DNA of 64,000 bases from Mycolicibacterium cosmeticum (lineage in GTDB: Bacteria; Actinomycetota; Actinomycetes; Mycobacteriales; Mycobacteriaceae): contig NZ_CCBB010000001.1 of assembly GCF_000613185.1 (NCBI RefSeq), positions 3,038,001 through 3,102,000 of the forward strand, read 5' to 3'. The first letter of the stretch is position 1. Every line of letters begins with the position of its first letter. The notes beneath the pieces are model-generated. The model did not search any database. It worked only from the letters and a program-made list of their open reading frames with translations, and was not told where the DNA came from. Below, one piece after another: positions 8,769 through 17,038 of the stretch. Position numbers and translations under genes: made by a program.

Positions 8769-8791
8769 GGACCACGGAGAATCCGTAGTCC
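8769..8791. promoter_or_regulatory. Palindromic operator, copy B
   Basis: 23-bp inverted repeat with arms GGACCACGGA and TCCGTAGTCC around GAA (9 of 10 pairs match). It lies 102 bases upstream of the ATG at 8667 and is nearly identical to copy A at 2711-2733. Binding by the LuxR-type regulator is inferred. Confidence 0.78.
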
Positions 8792-8826
8792 TGGATTCGT
8801 GGCCGCCAACGGCCGCGCCGGACCGA

Positions 8827-9405
8827 CTACTCGGTGATCACCAGGAGCGCATGGGCGGGTTGGTTGTCGACCAGCAGCCACCGGTGCCGCAACGGCGCCG
8901 GATGGGTGATCAGGTCGCCTGCTCCGACGCGGTAGGTGCCCGCGCCTTCGACGTCGATGTCCAGTTGTCCCGACACCATGTAGAGGGCCAGGATGCCCGG
9001 CGATTGGAACCACTCCCCGATGTACTGATCGCGTTCGATCGTGTACTCGATGATCTGCAGTCCCTCGTCCCGGCTGAGCACCAGTACCCGCCCGAGCGCT
9101 GCGTCGGGACGGTCGGCGACCGGTAACAGCCGGCCCTCGTCGCTGCGGATCACGGTGACCTTGGATTCGGTGCTGGTGGGCAACAGCTCACCGGGGGTGA
9201 CGCCGAGGGTCTCGGCCAGCCGGTAGACGGTGATCATCGACGGCATGCTCTGGCCGCGTTCGATCTGGCTCAGGAACGGCTGGCTGATGCCGGCGCGTGC
9301 CGCCACGTCGCGCATCGATAGCTGACGCTTTTCGCGGATTGCGCGGATGGCTGTCCCAGCACGCAGCGCGAGTGCCCGCTCATCCAGGCCGACCTCGGCA
9401 GTCAT
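8827..9405 (-). CDS. XRE-family regulator with cupin sensor domain
   Basis: 192-residue regulator. Residues about 15-70 are a helix-turn-helix of the XRE/Cro type: IREKRQLSMRDVAARAGISQ, then PFLSQIERGQSMPSMITVYRLAE. Residues about 105-190 are a small cupin domain with EWFQSPGILALYMVSGQ, VGAGDLITHPAPLRHRWL and a C-terminal strand. In this family the cupin binds a small effector. It is divergent from the permease/oxygenase/deaminase operon, with only about 108 bases between the two starts. It is therefore the likely local regulator of that operon, possibly through the inverted repeat at 9443-9461. Confidence 0.93.
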   Translation of the reverse strand: MTAEVGLDERALALRAGTAIRAIREKRQLSMRDVAARAGISQPFLSQIERGQSMPSMITVYRLAETLGVTPGELLPTSTESKVTVIRSDEGRLLPVADRPDAALGRVLVLSRDEGLQIIEYTIERDQYIGEWFQSPGILALYMVSGQLDIDVEGAGTYRVGAGDLITHPAPLRHRWLLVDNQPAHALLVITE

Positions 9406-9442
9406 TTACACCTTCGCAACACTCGGTTGATAGATCGGACAT

Positions 9443-9461
9443 ATCAGATGCCCAATCTGAT
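9443..9461. promoter_or_regulatory. Inverted repeat in divergent promoter
   Basis: Perfect 7-bp arms ATCAGAT and ATCTGAT around GCCCA, between the XRE-cupin regulator (start 9405, minus) and the permease operon (start 9514, plus). It is a candidate operator for the XRE regulator. No second copy was seen nearby. Confidence 0.6.
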
Positions 9462-9513
9462 TGCTAGCACTTATCGCCACTTCAGCCTAACGACGCGACG
9501 ACGGGACCATCCA

Positions 9514-10904
9514 GTGACCACGATAGAGCAGGATCCGCCCGACGAGCGGATAAGCCACAGCGATCAACAACGGCTCGGCATCGAGCGGCGCGGCATCGAG
9601 TACATCCCCGACGACGAACGGCACGGCCGGCCCTGGCAGCTCGGCGCCATGTGGTCAGGGCTGGTGATGAACGTCCTCACCGTGGTCTACGGCACCCTGC
9701 TGGTGGCGATGGGCCTGAACTGGTGGCAGGCTCTGTTGGCGATCGTGCTCGGCAACCTCACCTGGGTGATCGCGGGAGTGGTTTCCATCGCGGGACCCGC
9801 CGCGGGCACCACCACCTTCGGTGTCTCGCAGATGATCTTCGGCCGCATCGGCGTTCGGCCGGTGGCCTTCTTCAACTGGATCATGATGCTGGGTTACGAG
9901 GTGCTGGACCTGGTGGTGATGGTGTTGGCCACGGGCGCGCTGCTGGACCTGACCGGCGTGCAGGTCTCCACCGCCGGCGAGGTGCTCATCGTCGTCATCC
10001 TGTCGGTCCTGCAAGCGGTACTGCCGCTCCTCGGGCATGCCGCGATCACGAAAGTTCTCCGCCTGCTGGTCATTCGTTCGCCGCAATCTTCCTCGTGATG
10101 GCCTGGCTGGTGGTCGACGACATCCAGATCAACGACGGTGCCCCCGCCTCGTGGGCGTTGTTCCTCGGCGGTGTCGCACTGGCCGCCAGCGGCTCCGGCC
10201 TCGGCTGGTCGTCAGCGGCTGCCGATTACTCGCGTTACCTGCCTGCCGGCACCGGCCGGCTTCGCATCGTCGCGGCTGTGACAGTCGGCGGCGGTGTTCC
10301 GCAGGCCCTGCTCATGGCACTCGGCGCGGCCATCGCCATCGCTCTCCCCGACGCAGGAGATCCGGTCACCGGCCTGTCGACCATCTTCCCCGCCTGGCTG
10401 GTGGTGATCTACCTGGTGCTGGTGATCGTCCAGATGCTCTCACTCAACGGTGTCGACCTGTACTCCTCCGGTGTCACGTTGCAGGCGCTGGGGGTACGGC
10501 TCTCCCGGTGGCAGGCTGTGCTGGTGGACGGCGTGTTGTGCGGCCTCGTCGGCGCCGCCGTCGTGTTGTCCGGCAGCTTCTATCAGTTCGTCAGCACCTT
10601 CCTGCTGTTCATGATCATCTGGTTCGCCCCGTGGGCCGGAGTGTTCCTGGTGGACCTCGCACGCCGACGGGGCCGCTATCCGCGCGCGTCCGCGGCTGTG
10701 CACCAGAGCTTTTCGCGAGCCGGCGTGGGCGCACAGCTGCTGGGCATGATCGCAGCGGCGCTGTGCATCAACACCACCGTGTTCGTCGGTCCCATCGCCG
10801 CGGCGTTCGGCGGAGCCGACCTGAGCGTCCCCGCCGGCCTTCTGGTCGGTGCGCTCACCTACCCGATCCTGTTACGTCTCGCCCACGAAGGAGAAGCCGC
10901 ATGA
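9514..10904 (+). pseudogene. Cytosine/purine permease (NCS1-like), frameshifted
   Basis: The reading frame from the GTG at 9514 gives an NCS1-type permease N-terminus (IERRGIEYIPDDERHGRPW, then WSGLVMNVLTVVYGTLLV and several membrane segments). It runs into a stop after VLRLLVIRSPQSSS at 10098. The rest of the transporter continues in another frame as FAAIFLVMAWLVVDD to PILLRLAHEGEAA, ending at 10904. The break lies at about 10073-10078 (CATTCGTTCG). One extra C would restore I-P-F-A-A and a single protein of about 464 residues. Either the gene is inactivated by a one-base deletion or the assembly has an error. The stop overlaps the next ATG as ATGA, so it was built as the first gene of the operon. 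Confidence 0.88.
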
Positions 10905-11866
10905 CCTCCGCCATTCCTCTGGTCGACCTGTCGTTGTGGCGCCACGGATCTGATGCCGACCGGGCCGCACTGGCCGCGACGGTGGACCAGGCACTGATCG
11001 GCAGCGGCTTCCTGATGGTCAGCGGGCACGGGATTGCTCCCGAGCTGCGGGCTCGCATCCGCGACGCCGTTCGGGAGTTCTTCACCCTCGACCCCGCCAC
11101 CAAGGAGCGTTATGCCACCGCTGTTGGCGGGCGCGGCTGGGTGCCGCCCGGCAAGGAGGCCAATGGCTACTTGCTCGGTGTGGAGCTGCCACCCGATCTG
11201 AAAGAGAGCTTCGTATCAGGTCATGACCACTCCAGTGGGGACGCCGACGTCGACGCCGAATGGTTCCCGCCCAACGTCTGGCCCGTGGAAGTGCCTGGAC
11301 TGCAAGCCTTGTGTGACACCTATGCCGTCGCGATGCGTGAGCTGGCGGCCGAACTGCTGACACTTCTGGCCGTCGCGGCGGGGTTGCCGGACAGCTGGTT
11401 CGTCGACCGTTGTACGGATTCGCCGCACACGTTCAACATCAACCGGTATCCCGCCTTGAACCGCACCGGCCCCGTCGAGGAGGGGCAGTTCCGCATCGCG
11501 CCTCACACCGACTTCGGCACCATCACCATCCTGGACCGAGAGGCCGGCTACGGCGGTCTCCAAGTGTGTACGCGGGAGGGGCATTGGATCGACGCACCGG
11601 TGATCCCGGACGCCTACACCATCAACATCGGTGATCTGATGGCCCGCTGGACCGGTGACCGGTGGACCTCGACCCTGCACCGGGTGTTGCCGCCCAGCGC
11701 CGATGCCCCTGACGAGGAACTGATCTCACTGATCTTCTTCTTCGAGGCCAATCTCGATCAGGTCATCGAGTCGTTCCCGCCGCCATTGGGCCAGGCCCAC
11801 GACTACCAACCGGTGATGACGTCGGATTACCTGCGGTCGAAGTACGCCGCGATCGCGGTGCCATGA
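10901..11866 (+). CDS. 2-oxoglutarate/Fe(II) oxygenase-fold protein, IPNS-like, variant site
   Basis: 321-residue protein of the isopenicillin-N-synthase-like superfamily. The N-terminal DIOX_N part reads IPLVDLSLWRHG and GFLMVSGHGI. The iron-binding triad is visible as PHTDFGTITIL (His and Asp, near residue 200) and STLHRVLPP (second His, near 258). The co-substrate motif, usually Arg-x-Ser followed by FF, reads EELISLIFFFEAN here, with Leu in place of Arg. The fold and iron site are kept, but the usual 2-oxoglutarate carboxylate clamp is not. The start overlaps the permease stop and the stop overlaps the deaminase start, so it belongs to a tightly coupled operon. Confidence 0.88.
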   Translation: MTSAIPLVDLSLWRHGSDADRAALAATVDQALIGSGFLMVSGHGIAPELRARIRDAVREFFTLDPATKERYATAVGGRGWVPPGKEANGYLLGVELPPDLKESFVSGHDHSSGDADVDAEWFPPNVWPVEVPGLQALCDTYAVAMRELAAELLTLLAVAAGLPDSWFVDRCTDSPHTFNINRYPALNRTGPVEEGQFRIAPHTDFGTITILDREAGYGGLQVCTREGHWIDAPVIPDAYTINIGDLMARWTGDRWTSTLHRVLPPSADAPDEELISLIFFFEANLDQVIESFPPPLGQAHDYQPVMTSDYLRSKYAAIAVP

Positions 11867-12891
11867 TCTCACGTGATGTCGCACAACGGATTCCGAAGGT
11901 GAGCCTGCACTGCCACCTGCTCGGGTCGGTGCCCGCGGCCACCGCCGTCGAACTCACCGCCCGCAACGGCGTTCGGATCCCCGGAAACCCGGACGCCGAC
12001 AGCGTGTACGACAGTGCGGCCTACGAGAACCTCGGCGAGTTCTTGTCCGTCTACGATCTGATCGGTGCGGCCCTGCACCATCGGGATGACTACCGCCGCA
12101 TCACGTACGAGTCACTCACCGCGTTCGGTGCCGACCACAACGTGTGGTACCGCGAGATCTTCGTGTCACCGCAACCCAGCCCGCTGCCGTATCGCACCGC
12201 GCTGGCGGGGATCCTGGACGGGATGCGCGAGGCCCGCACCGACACCGGCATCGACAGCCGGATCATCATCGCCATCAATCGGCAACACACCGTCGCCGAG
12301 GCACTGTCGTTGGTCGAGCAGGTGATCGAACATCGTGTGGACGAAGTGCTCGGCATCGGTCTGGACTACGAAGAGGTGCTGGGACCGCCCGCTGCGTTCG
12401 CACCGGCCTATGCGCTGGCCGAGAAGGCGGGCCTGAACCGCACCGCCCATTCGGAAAGCGGCCCGCCAGGGCATATCGACGTCCTGCTCGACGAACTGCA
12501 CTGCACCAGAATCGATCACGGCTATCACGTGGTGACCGACGAGCGGGTGACCCGGCGGTGCGTCGAGGAGCAGGTGCCGTTCACCTGCACCCCGGTGAGT
12601 TCGGATATCGGCCGCTACAGCGGTTCGGGCGACGGCAGCCACCGCCGGATCCAGCAGATGGTCGACGCCGGGCTGCGGGTGTGCATCGACTCCGATGACC
12701 CGCCGATGTTCGGCACCGACCCCTCCAACGACTACTACGCGGTGGGTAACGCGCTGGGATACGACGTGGCGCAGTTGGTCACGTTCACGGCCAACGCGAT
12801 CGATGCGTGCTGGCTGGATTCCGGCGACAAGGACGCCCTGCGCGCGCGACTGGCATCCTGGATTGACGATGGATTGGAGACGAACCGATGA
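11863..12891 (+). CDS. Adenosine/adenine-deaminase-like amidohydrolase
   Basis: 342-residue TIM-barrel amidohydrolase of the adenosine deaminase type. Metal and catalytic regions are recognisable: PKVSLHCHLLGS (His-x-His), AHSESGPPGH (third metal His and a Glu), CTRIDHGYHV (His), and CIDSDDPPMFGT (Asp pair). The usual HAGE motif is one residue shorter here: HSE puts the Glu two positions after the His instead of three. The substrate is therefore uncertain; it could be a modified purine or another aminated ring. It sits between two oxygenase genes with four-base overlaps on both sides and downstream of a nucleobase-permease remnant, which favours a nucleobase-type substrate. Confidence 0.88.
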   Translation: MISRDVAQRIPKVSLHCHLLGSVPAATAVELTARNGVRIPGNPDADSVYDSAAYENLGEFLSVYDLIGAALHHRDDYRRITYESLTAFGADHNVWYREIFVSPQPSPLPYRTALAGILDGMREARTDTGIDSRIIIAINRQHTVAEALSLVEQVIEHRVDEVLGIGLDYEEVLGPPAAFAPAYALAEKAGLNRTAHSESGPPGHIDVLLDELHCTRIDHGYHVVTDERVTRRCVEEQVPFTCTPVSSDIGRYSGSGDGSHRRIQQMVDAGLRVCIDSDDPPMFGTDPSNDYYAVGNALGYDVAQLVTFTANAIDACWLDSGDKDALRARLASWIDDGLETNR

Positions 12892-13931
12892 GCTCGTTCG
12901 AAGTGCCCGCGATCGACATCACGCCGTGGGTCGTCGGTGGTGACGACACCGCCAAACGCGCGGTGGCCGAAGCCGTCGATGACGCCTGCCGGCGAGTCGG
13001 TTTCATGCAGATCCTCGGCCACGACATTCCCGCGCAGACGATCGACGGGCTGGCGACGGCCACGGACCAGTTCTTCGGGTTGCGTGTCGAGACCAAGAAC
13101 CGCTACCGGGTGCCCGCCAATCGGGGATACAGCCCGCCGAAGAGCGAATCGCTGAGCCTGTCGCTCGGCGTCGAGTCCGCCACCCGGATGAACGACTTCT
13201 TCGAGGCGTTCAACATCGGTGTCGAGGCGCGGTCGTTCACGGATCTCGATCTCGACGAGGCCGACTACGGCATCAATGTCTGGCCCGACGAGGTGCCGAC
13301 CTTCCAGCCGGCTGTCCTCGACTACTTTGCCGAGGCGGGCCGGGTCGCCCGGACACTCACGGAAATCTTCTGTGTCGCACTGGGTCTGGAGTCGGGGTAC
13401 TTCGAGCGCATCACCGACCATTCCGTCGACGTGCTGCGGATGAACAACTACGCACTTCCGGAAGGCACCGTGACCCTCGACGGCGACCTCACCGGGATGG
13501 GAGAGCACACCGACTACGGCATCGTCACCGTTCTGTGGGCCGACCAGGTGGCCGGTCTGCAGGTGCTGGGCACCGACCAGCAGTGGCACGACGTGGCGCC
13601 CGCCGACGGCGCGCTGCTGGTGAACCTGGGTGATCTCACGGCCCGCATCACCAACGACCAGTGGATGTCGACGCTGCACCGGGTGAAACCACCGATCGTC
13701 GACGGAACCATCAAGCGGCGGCGGTCGGCCGCGTTCTTCCACGACGGCAATGTCGATGCGGTGATCGCCACGGCCCCCGAGTATCTGGACGCCGATGCCG
13801 GGATGGCGTATGAACCGATCACCGTCGGCGCGCATATTGCCGCCAAACTGGCGGGTTCACGGCAGGGCAAGGCCAACGTGGCCGCGGTGCGCGAGGCGGC
13901 GCGGGTCGTGGCCGCGATGCAATCGGGTTAG
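12888..13931 (+). CDS. 2-oxoglutarate/Fe(II) oxygenase, IPNS-like
   Basis: 347-residue oxygenase, last gene of the operon. Start: PAIDITPWVVGG, then RRVGFMQILGHDIP, the DIOX_N part. The catalytic part has GEHTDYGIVTVLW (iron His and Asp near residue 205), MSTLHRVKPP (second His near 264) and KRRRSAAFFHDGN, which keeps the Arg-x-Ser used to hold 2-oxoglutarate. Members hydroxylate, desaturate or demethylate small molecules. It starts in an ATGA overlap with the deaminase. The two oxygenases of the operon are only distantly similar, so they probably act on successive intermediates or one is non-catalytic. Confidence 0.9.
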   Translation: MSSFEVPAIDITPWVVGGDDTAKRAVAEAVDDACRRVGFMQILGHDIPAQTIDGLATATDQFFGLRVETKNRYRVPANRGYSPPKSESLSLSLGVESATRMNDFFEAFNIGVEARSFTDLDLDEADYGINVWPDEVPTFQPAVLDYFAEAGRVARTLTEIFCVALGLESGYFERITDHSVDVLRMNNYALPEGTVTLDGDLTGMGEHTDYGIVTVLWADQVAGLQVLGTDQQWHDVAPADGALLVNLGDLTARITNDQWMSTLHRVKPPIVDGTIKRRRSAAFFHDGNVDAVIATAPEYLDADAGMAYEPITVGAHIAAKLAGSRQGKANVAAVREAARVVAAMQSG

Positions 13932-13980
13932 CTCCCCGCGGCCACCGGAACTTCTCGAGCGTGGGTGTGGCCGTCTCGAT

Positions 13981-14011
13981 CGGACATTCGGCCGCCAAAG
14001 GCGGATGTCCG
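13981..14011. terminator. Hairpin after the oxygenase operon
   Basis: Stem with outer arms CGGACAT and ATGTCCG and inner arms CCGCC and GGCGG around AAA, with a four-base bulge on the left. It lies 50 bases after the oxygenase stop and 62 bases before the MarR start. There is no T-run. It could be a terminator or a MarR operator. Confidence 0.5.
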
Positions 14012-14072
14012 TCGGTGCCACTTTCCGAAATCGGGACCCGACCGATCATCGCCGTCCCTAGCATGGCGGCAC

Positions 14073-14627
14073 ATGGGGGGTGCGTGTCCGGAGATGCCAC
14101 CGAGTGGTCTCCCGGCGCTCGATGAGGCCGAACAACGGAGCTGGGAGCGCTTCCTCGATGCGGCGATGCGGCTCTACCGGCTGCTGAACCGGAAGTTGCT
14201 GGACGCGCACAAGCTGACCCTCTTCGACGTGCTGCTGCTGGAGAAACTGGCTGGTTCCGGATCGGCGCGGGTCGGTGATCTGGCCCAGGCGCTCATGCTG
14301 ACGCCGAGTCGAGTGAGCCAGCAGATCCGGCGGTTGGAGTCACAAGGGCTGGTACAGCGCAGCGCCAGCAATAGTGATCGGCGTGGTGTGGTGGCCACCA
14401 TCACCCACGACGGCTTGGTGCGGCTCCGGCCGGCATTGGTCACCTACGGGCGAGCGGTGCGGACGCACTATCTGGGGCAGCTGACGCGGTCACAGCTGGC
14501 CGCTCTCGGCGACTGCGCCCGACGAATCAAGAGCGAAGCGAACCCCGTTGAAGCGCAGCGGCGTTCGGCCACGAAACGTCGGGCGAGGTCGGCGGTGAAC
14601 CGCCGGCAGCACGACTGCCTGCCGTGA
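14073..14627 (+). CDS. MarR family transcriptional regulator
   Basis: 184-residue regulator from the ATG at 14073. An ATG at 14094 is also possible, and a longer frame to 13965 lacks support. The winged-helix pattern is clear from residue about 35: LLNRKLLDAHKLTLFDVLLL, then VGDLAQALMLTPSRVSQQIR and RLESQGLVQRSASNSDRRGV with the beta-wing, followed by a dimer helix. The C-terminus is rich in Arg and Ala. It stands alone between the oxygenase operon and the porin-like gene. Its target is not evident; the hairpin upstream could be its operator. Confidence 0.88.
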   Translation: MGGACPEMPPSGLPALDEAEQRSWERFLDAAMRLYRLLNRKLLDAHKLTLFDVLLLEKLAGSGSARVGDLAQALMLTPSRVSQQIRRLESQGLVQRSASNSDRRGVVATITHDGLVRLRPALVTYGRAVRTHYLGQLTRSQLAALGDCARRIKSEANPVEAQRRSATKRRARSAVNRRQHDCLP

Positions 14628-15029
14628 TGCCGTAACCGTCGGCAAGTCACCGATGTGCGGAGCTGACCGTACTGACGGCACGGTGATGGTACTGGCCGTC
14701 AGCCCTCGGCTGGGCATGGCAACTCGCCGTTTCGCCGCCGTCACAGCTATTACCTGCGTATTGACCGGTGCGATCATGGTTTGGCAATCGCAGACTGGGG
14801 CATGGAACCTGTTTTAGATGCTCCTCGGCAGTTGTTGCGCATTTGATTAAGAGCATTTAAGTGACCAATTGCTGAAGGCCCTCTGCAAGCCGCTGACCAG
14901 TAACAACAAATGTGCTGTCGATTGCGACCGTAAGGACCGCCGCAACGAAACAATACGTTCATATCGTCGCGCGTCATCCGCTCGGATAACTTGCCGGTGT
15001 CACGACCTCGTCAATTAAGGAGAGATGGC
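14628..15029. other. Intergenic region, upstream of porin-like gene
   Basis: No gene, RNA or repeat that I can support. The part from about 14810 to 14990 is clearly lower in GC than its surroundings and ends in AAGGAGA just before the ATG at 15030. It probably holds the promoter of the porin-like gene. Confidence 0.6.
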
Positions 15030-16427
15030 ATGCAGGTTGCCGTTCGATCACGTCTCAACATGGGTATCGCCCTGGCCGGCGCCGGAGCGATCGCATTTGC
15101 CCCGATCGTCCAACCGATGCCTGCCGTCGCCGAACTACCAGCGCGCGCGGCGTCTTCGGCCCACGTTGCGCTGACCGCCGCGGTGAACCCGATCGAGCAG
15201 TGGGCGAAGATCATCCAAGACGCGGTGGCCAACGGCGGGACGCTCGTCCAGAGCTATCTGGACAACCCGGTGCCGATCCTGCACCAGTTGTTGCTGAACG
15301 GGATGGGGTACGGCGGGCAGACGTTCACCGCGCTGCGAACCGCCGGGGTGAATCTCGTCGAGCAATTGAGATTCGACAATCCCTACGGGTTTCCGGCGGG
15401 TCTGAGAAACGGCCTGAGTCAGATTGCTGCCGGTCAGATCTACGAGGGCACGACAACGCTGTTCAACGCCGGGCTCGGACTCATCCTCGGCCCGGTCGGT
15501 CCGCTGCTGGAGCTGATGCAAATTCCGGTCACGATGGCGCAGAACGTCGCCGACGTCGTCGCGGCGGTTCCCGGGGTTCTGCTCGGCGTGGGCTTCGGAG
15601 CCATTGCCACCGTCAACGGCACCATCCAGGCAACCTCGTTCCAGGCCCAGGCCGTCCTCGACGCGTTGAAAGCCGGTGACCTGATGGGCGCGGTCGGTGA
15701 ACTCGTCGCCACCCCGGGGGCTATCGTCAACGCGGTACTCAACGGATTCGCGCTCACCGGAGCTCCGGGTCTGCTCAGTCCCGGGGGTTTGATCGCCCAG
15801 GTCATCCAGGGCCTCAACACGATTGCGCAGGCGCTTGCGCCGGCGGTCCCCGCGCCCAAGGTCGCCGATACCGGGCCGTCCGCCCTGCCGTCGGCTGCCT
15901 CGTCGGTCGCAACCGTCACCCTCGGCACCGAGAAGGCGACGACGGCCGATGCGCCGAAGACGTCGGCGACGGAGGAGAGCGCCGAGCCCACCGCAACCGA
16001 GCCCACCGCAGCCCAGCCCGCCCCGACCGAACCCACTGCAGCAGAACCAACTACCGCTGATCCCGAAACACCTTCCGCTACAACCGAAACAAAACCGGAG
16101 ACCAAGCCCGACGCCAAGCCCGAAACAAAACCCGAAACCAAGCCCGAGACCAAGCCGGAAGCGGGGACCACGTCGGGCGCCACGACGCCCAACGGCGGCA
16201 CCGATATGACCGACGGCAACAAGGCCGAGCCCGGTAAGACAGGTGAACCCGGCAAGCCGAGTGCATCGACCGGCAGCGAGGCGGGCCCGGGCAGCGCCGG
16301 CACGGGAACCACGAGCACGGAGGGCACGGTGTCCGGCAGTGGCGGCGTGACGTCGGGCAGCGGAAGTGGCACGTCCGGTTCCGAAGCTGGCGGATCCGGA
16401 AGCGGCGCAACCGGTACCGCGGCCTAG
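15030..16427 (+). CDS. GjpA-like outer membrane porin / secreted hydrophobic protein
   Basis: 465-residue exported protein from the ATG at 15030, which has an AAGGAGA site. The signal peptide is LNMGIALAGAGAIAFAPIVQ, ending near AVA/ELPA. Residues about 45-275 form the conserved block: NPIEQWAKIIQDAV, PVPILHQLLLNGMGYGGQTF, a hydrophobic LGLILGPVGPLLELMQIPV stretch and GALTGAPGLLSPGG-type segments. This matches proteins annotated in mycobacteria as outer membrane porin GjpA. I recall this by family, and it is not proven here. The last 180 residues are low complexity: Glu-Pro-Thr repeats, then KPETKPDAKPETK repeats, then Gly-Ser-Thr-rich sequence, probably a cell-wall-spanning or surface tail. 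Confidence 0.75.
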   Translation: MQVAVRSRLNMGIALAGAGAIAFAPIVQPMPAVAELPARAASSAHVALTAAVNPIEQWAKIIQDAVANGGTLVQSYLDNPVPILHQLLLNGMGYGGQTFTALRTAGVNLVEQLRFDNPYGFPAGLRNGLSQIAAGQIYEGTTTLFNAGLGLILGPVGPLLELMQIPVTMAQNVADVVAAVPGVLLGVGFGAIATVNGTIQATSFQAQAVLDALKAGDLMGAVGELVATPGAIVNAVLNGFALTGAPGLLSPGGLIAQVIQGLNTIAQALAPAVPAPKVADTGPSALPSAASSVATVTLGTEKATTADAPKTSATEESAEPTATEPTAAQPAPTEPTAAEPTTADPETPSATTETKPETKPDAKPETKPETKPETKPEAGTTSGATTPNGGTDMTDGNKAEPGKTGEPGKPSASTGSEAGPGSAGTGTTSTEGTVSGSGGVTSGSGSGTSGSEAGGSGSGATGTAA

Positions 16428-16448
16428 CCACACCTCATCGAGACGAGT

Positions 16449-16470
16449 GGCCCCGCTCCCGAGCGGGGCC
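16449..16470 (+). terminator. Strong hairpin after porin-like gene
   Basis: Perfect 10-bp arms GGCCCCGCTC and GAGCGGGGCC around CC, starting 22 bases after the stop at 16427. It is followed by CCCGTCG, not a T-run. This is usual for actinobacterial terminators. Confidence 0.75.
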
Positions 16471-16552
16471 CCCGTCGACTGTCGGCTTCGTACAGGAATC
16501 CGGTACCGCGCGTGGTTGATTGACAGGGCTGATCCCTGCCAGTCCCTGCCAC

Positions 16553-17038
16553 CTACCGGCGGTAGGGATCCAATTCCCGCATCCGGTTCAGATGAGCCTG
16601 CTGAATCTCGTCCGCACGGGTGAGGAACCCGACGATCAGGGCGATCTCCGCCGCGGTGTAGTGGTTCAGCAACATCGCGCGGCCCTGATCCAGCACCGGG
16701 GCAACGAGTTCGGAGAGACGGCGCGCGGCGAGGTCGGTGGCCAGCACGATCACCCTGCGCCGATCGGTCGGATGCAGTGACCGACTGACGTAGCCGAGCT
16801 TCTCCAGCCGATTGAGAACGATCGTGGTGCCGGCGGCGGTGAGACCGAGCCGATCGGCCAGAAGTCCGGGCGTCATAGCATCCTCGCCCGCCAGGAGGAC
16901 GAGCTCCAGAGCTCGGCGGTCCGTTTGATTGATGCCGAGCACCCTGACCAGTTCGCGTGCGAGGTCGTCGACGGTGCCATGAAGTGATTCCAATGTTCTC
17001 TTCAAGACTCCGGCTGACCGAGCGAGTTCTGTTGTCAT
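16553..17038 (-). CDS. MarR family transcriptional regulator
   Basis: 161-residue regulator from the ATG at 17038. The frame runs further upstream, but that part has no family match. The winged helix is seen at about residues 30-100: INQTDRRALELVLLAGEDAM, TPGLLADRLGLTAAGTTIVL, NRLEKLGYVSRSLHPTDRRR with the beta-wing, then dimerisation helices to HLNRMRELDPYRR. It is convergent with the porin-like gene across the hairpin at 16449. It is followed upstream by a long empty stretch, so its target is not visible. Confidence 0.9.
   Translation of the reverse strand: MTTELARSAGVLKRTLESLHGTVDDLARELVRVLGINQTDRRALELVLLAGEDAMTPGLLADRLGLTAAGTTIVLNRLEKLGYVSRSLHPTDRRRVIVLATDLAARRLSELVAPVLDQGRAMLLNHYTAAEIALIVGFLTRADEIQQAHLNRMRELDPYRR

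Noticed and set aside
10901..13931. Beta-lactam biosynthesis from the isopenicillin-N-synthase-like genes
   Set aside because: There is no ACV synthetase or acyltransferase nearby. The fold is shared by a very wide oxygenase superfamily, and the neighbours point to nucleobase-like chemistry.
16080..16170. Short direct repeats resembling a repeat array
   Set aside because: They are codon-level repeats encoding KPETK units inside the porin-like gene. There are no constant repeats with unique spacers, so it is not a CRISPR array.
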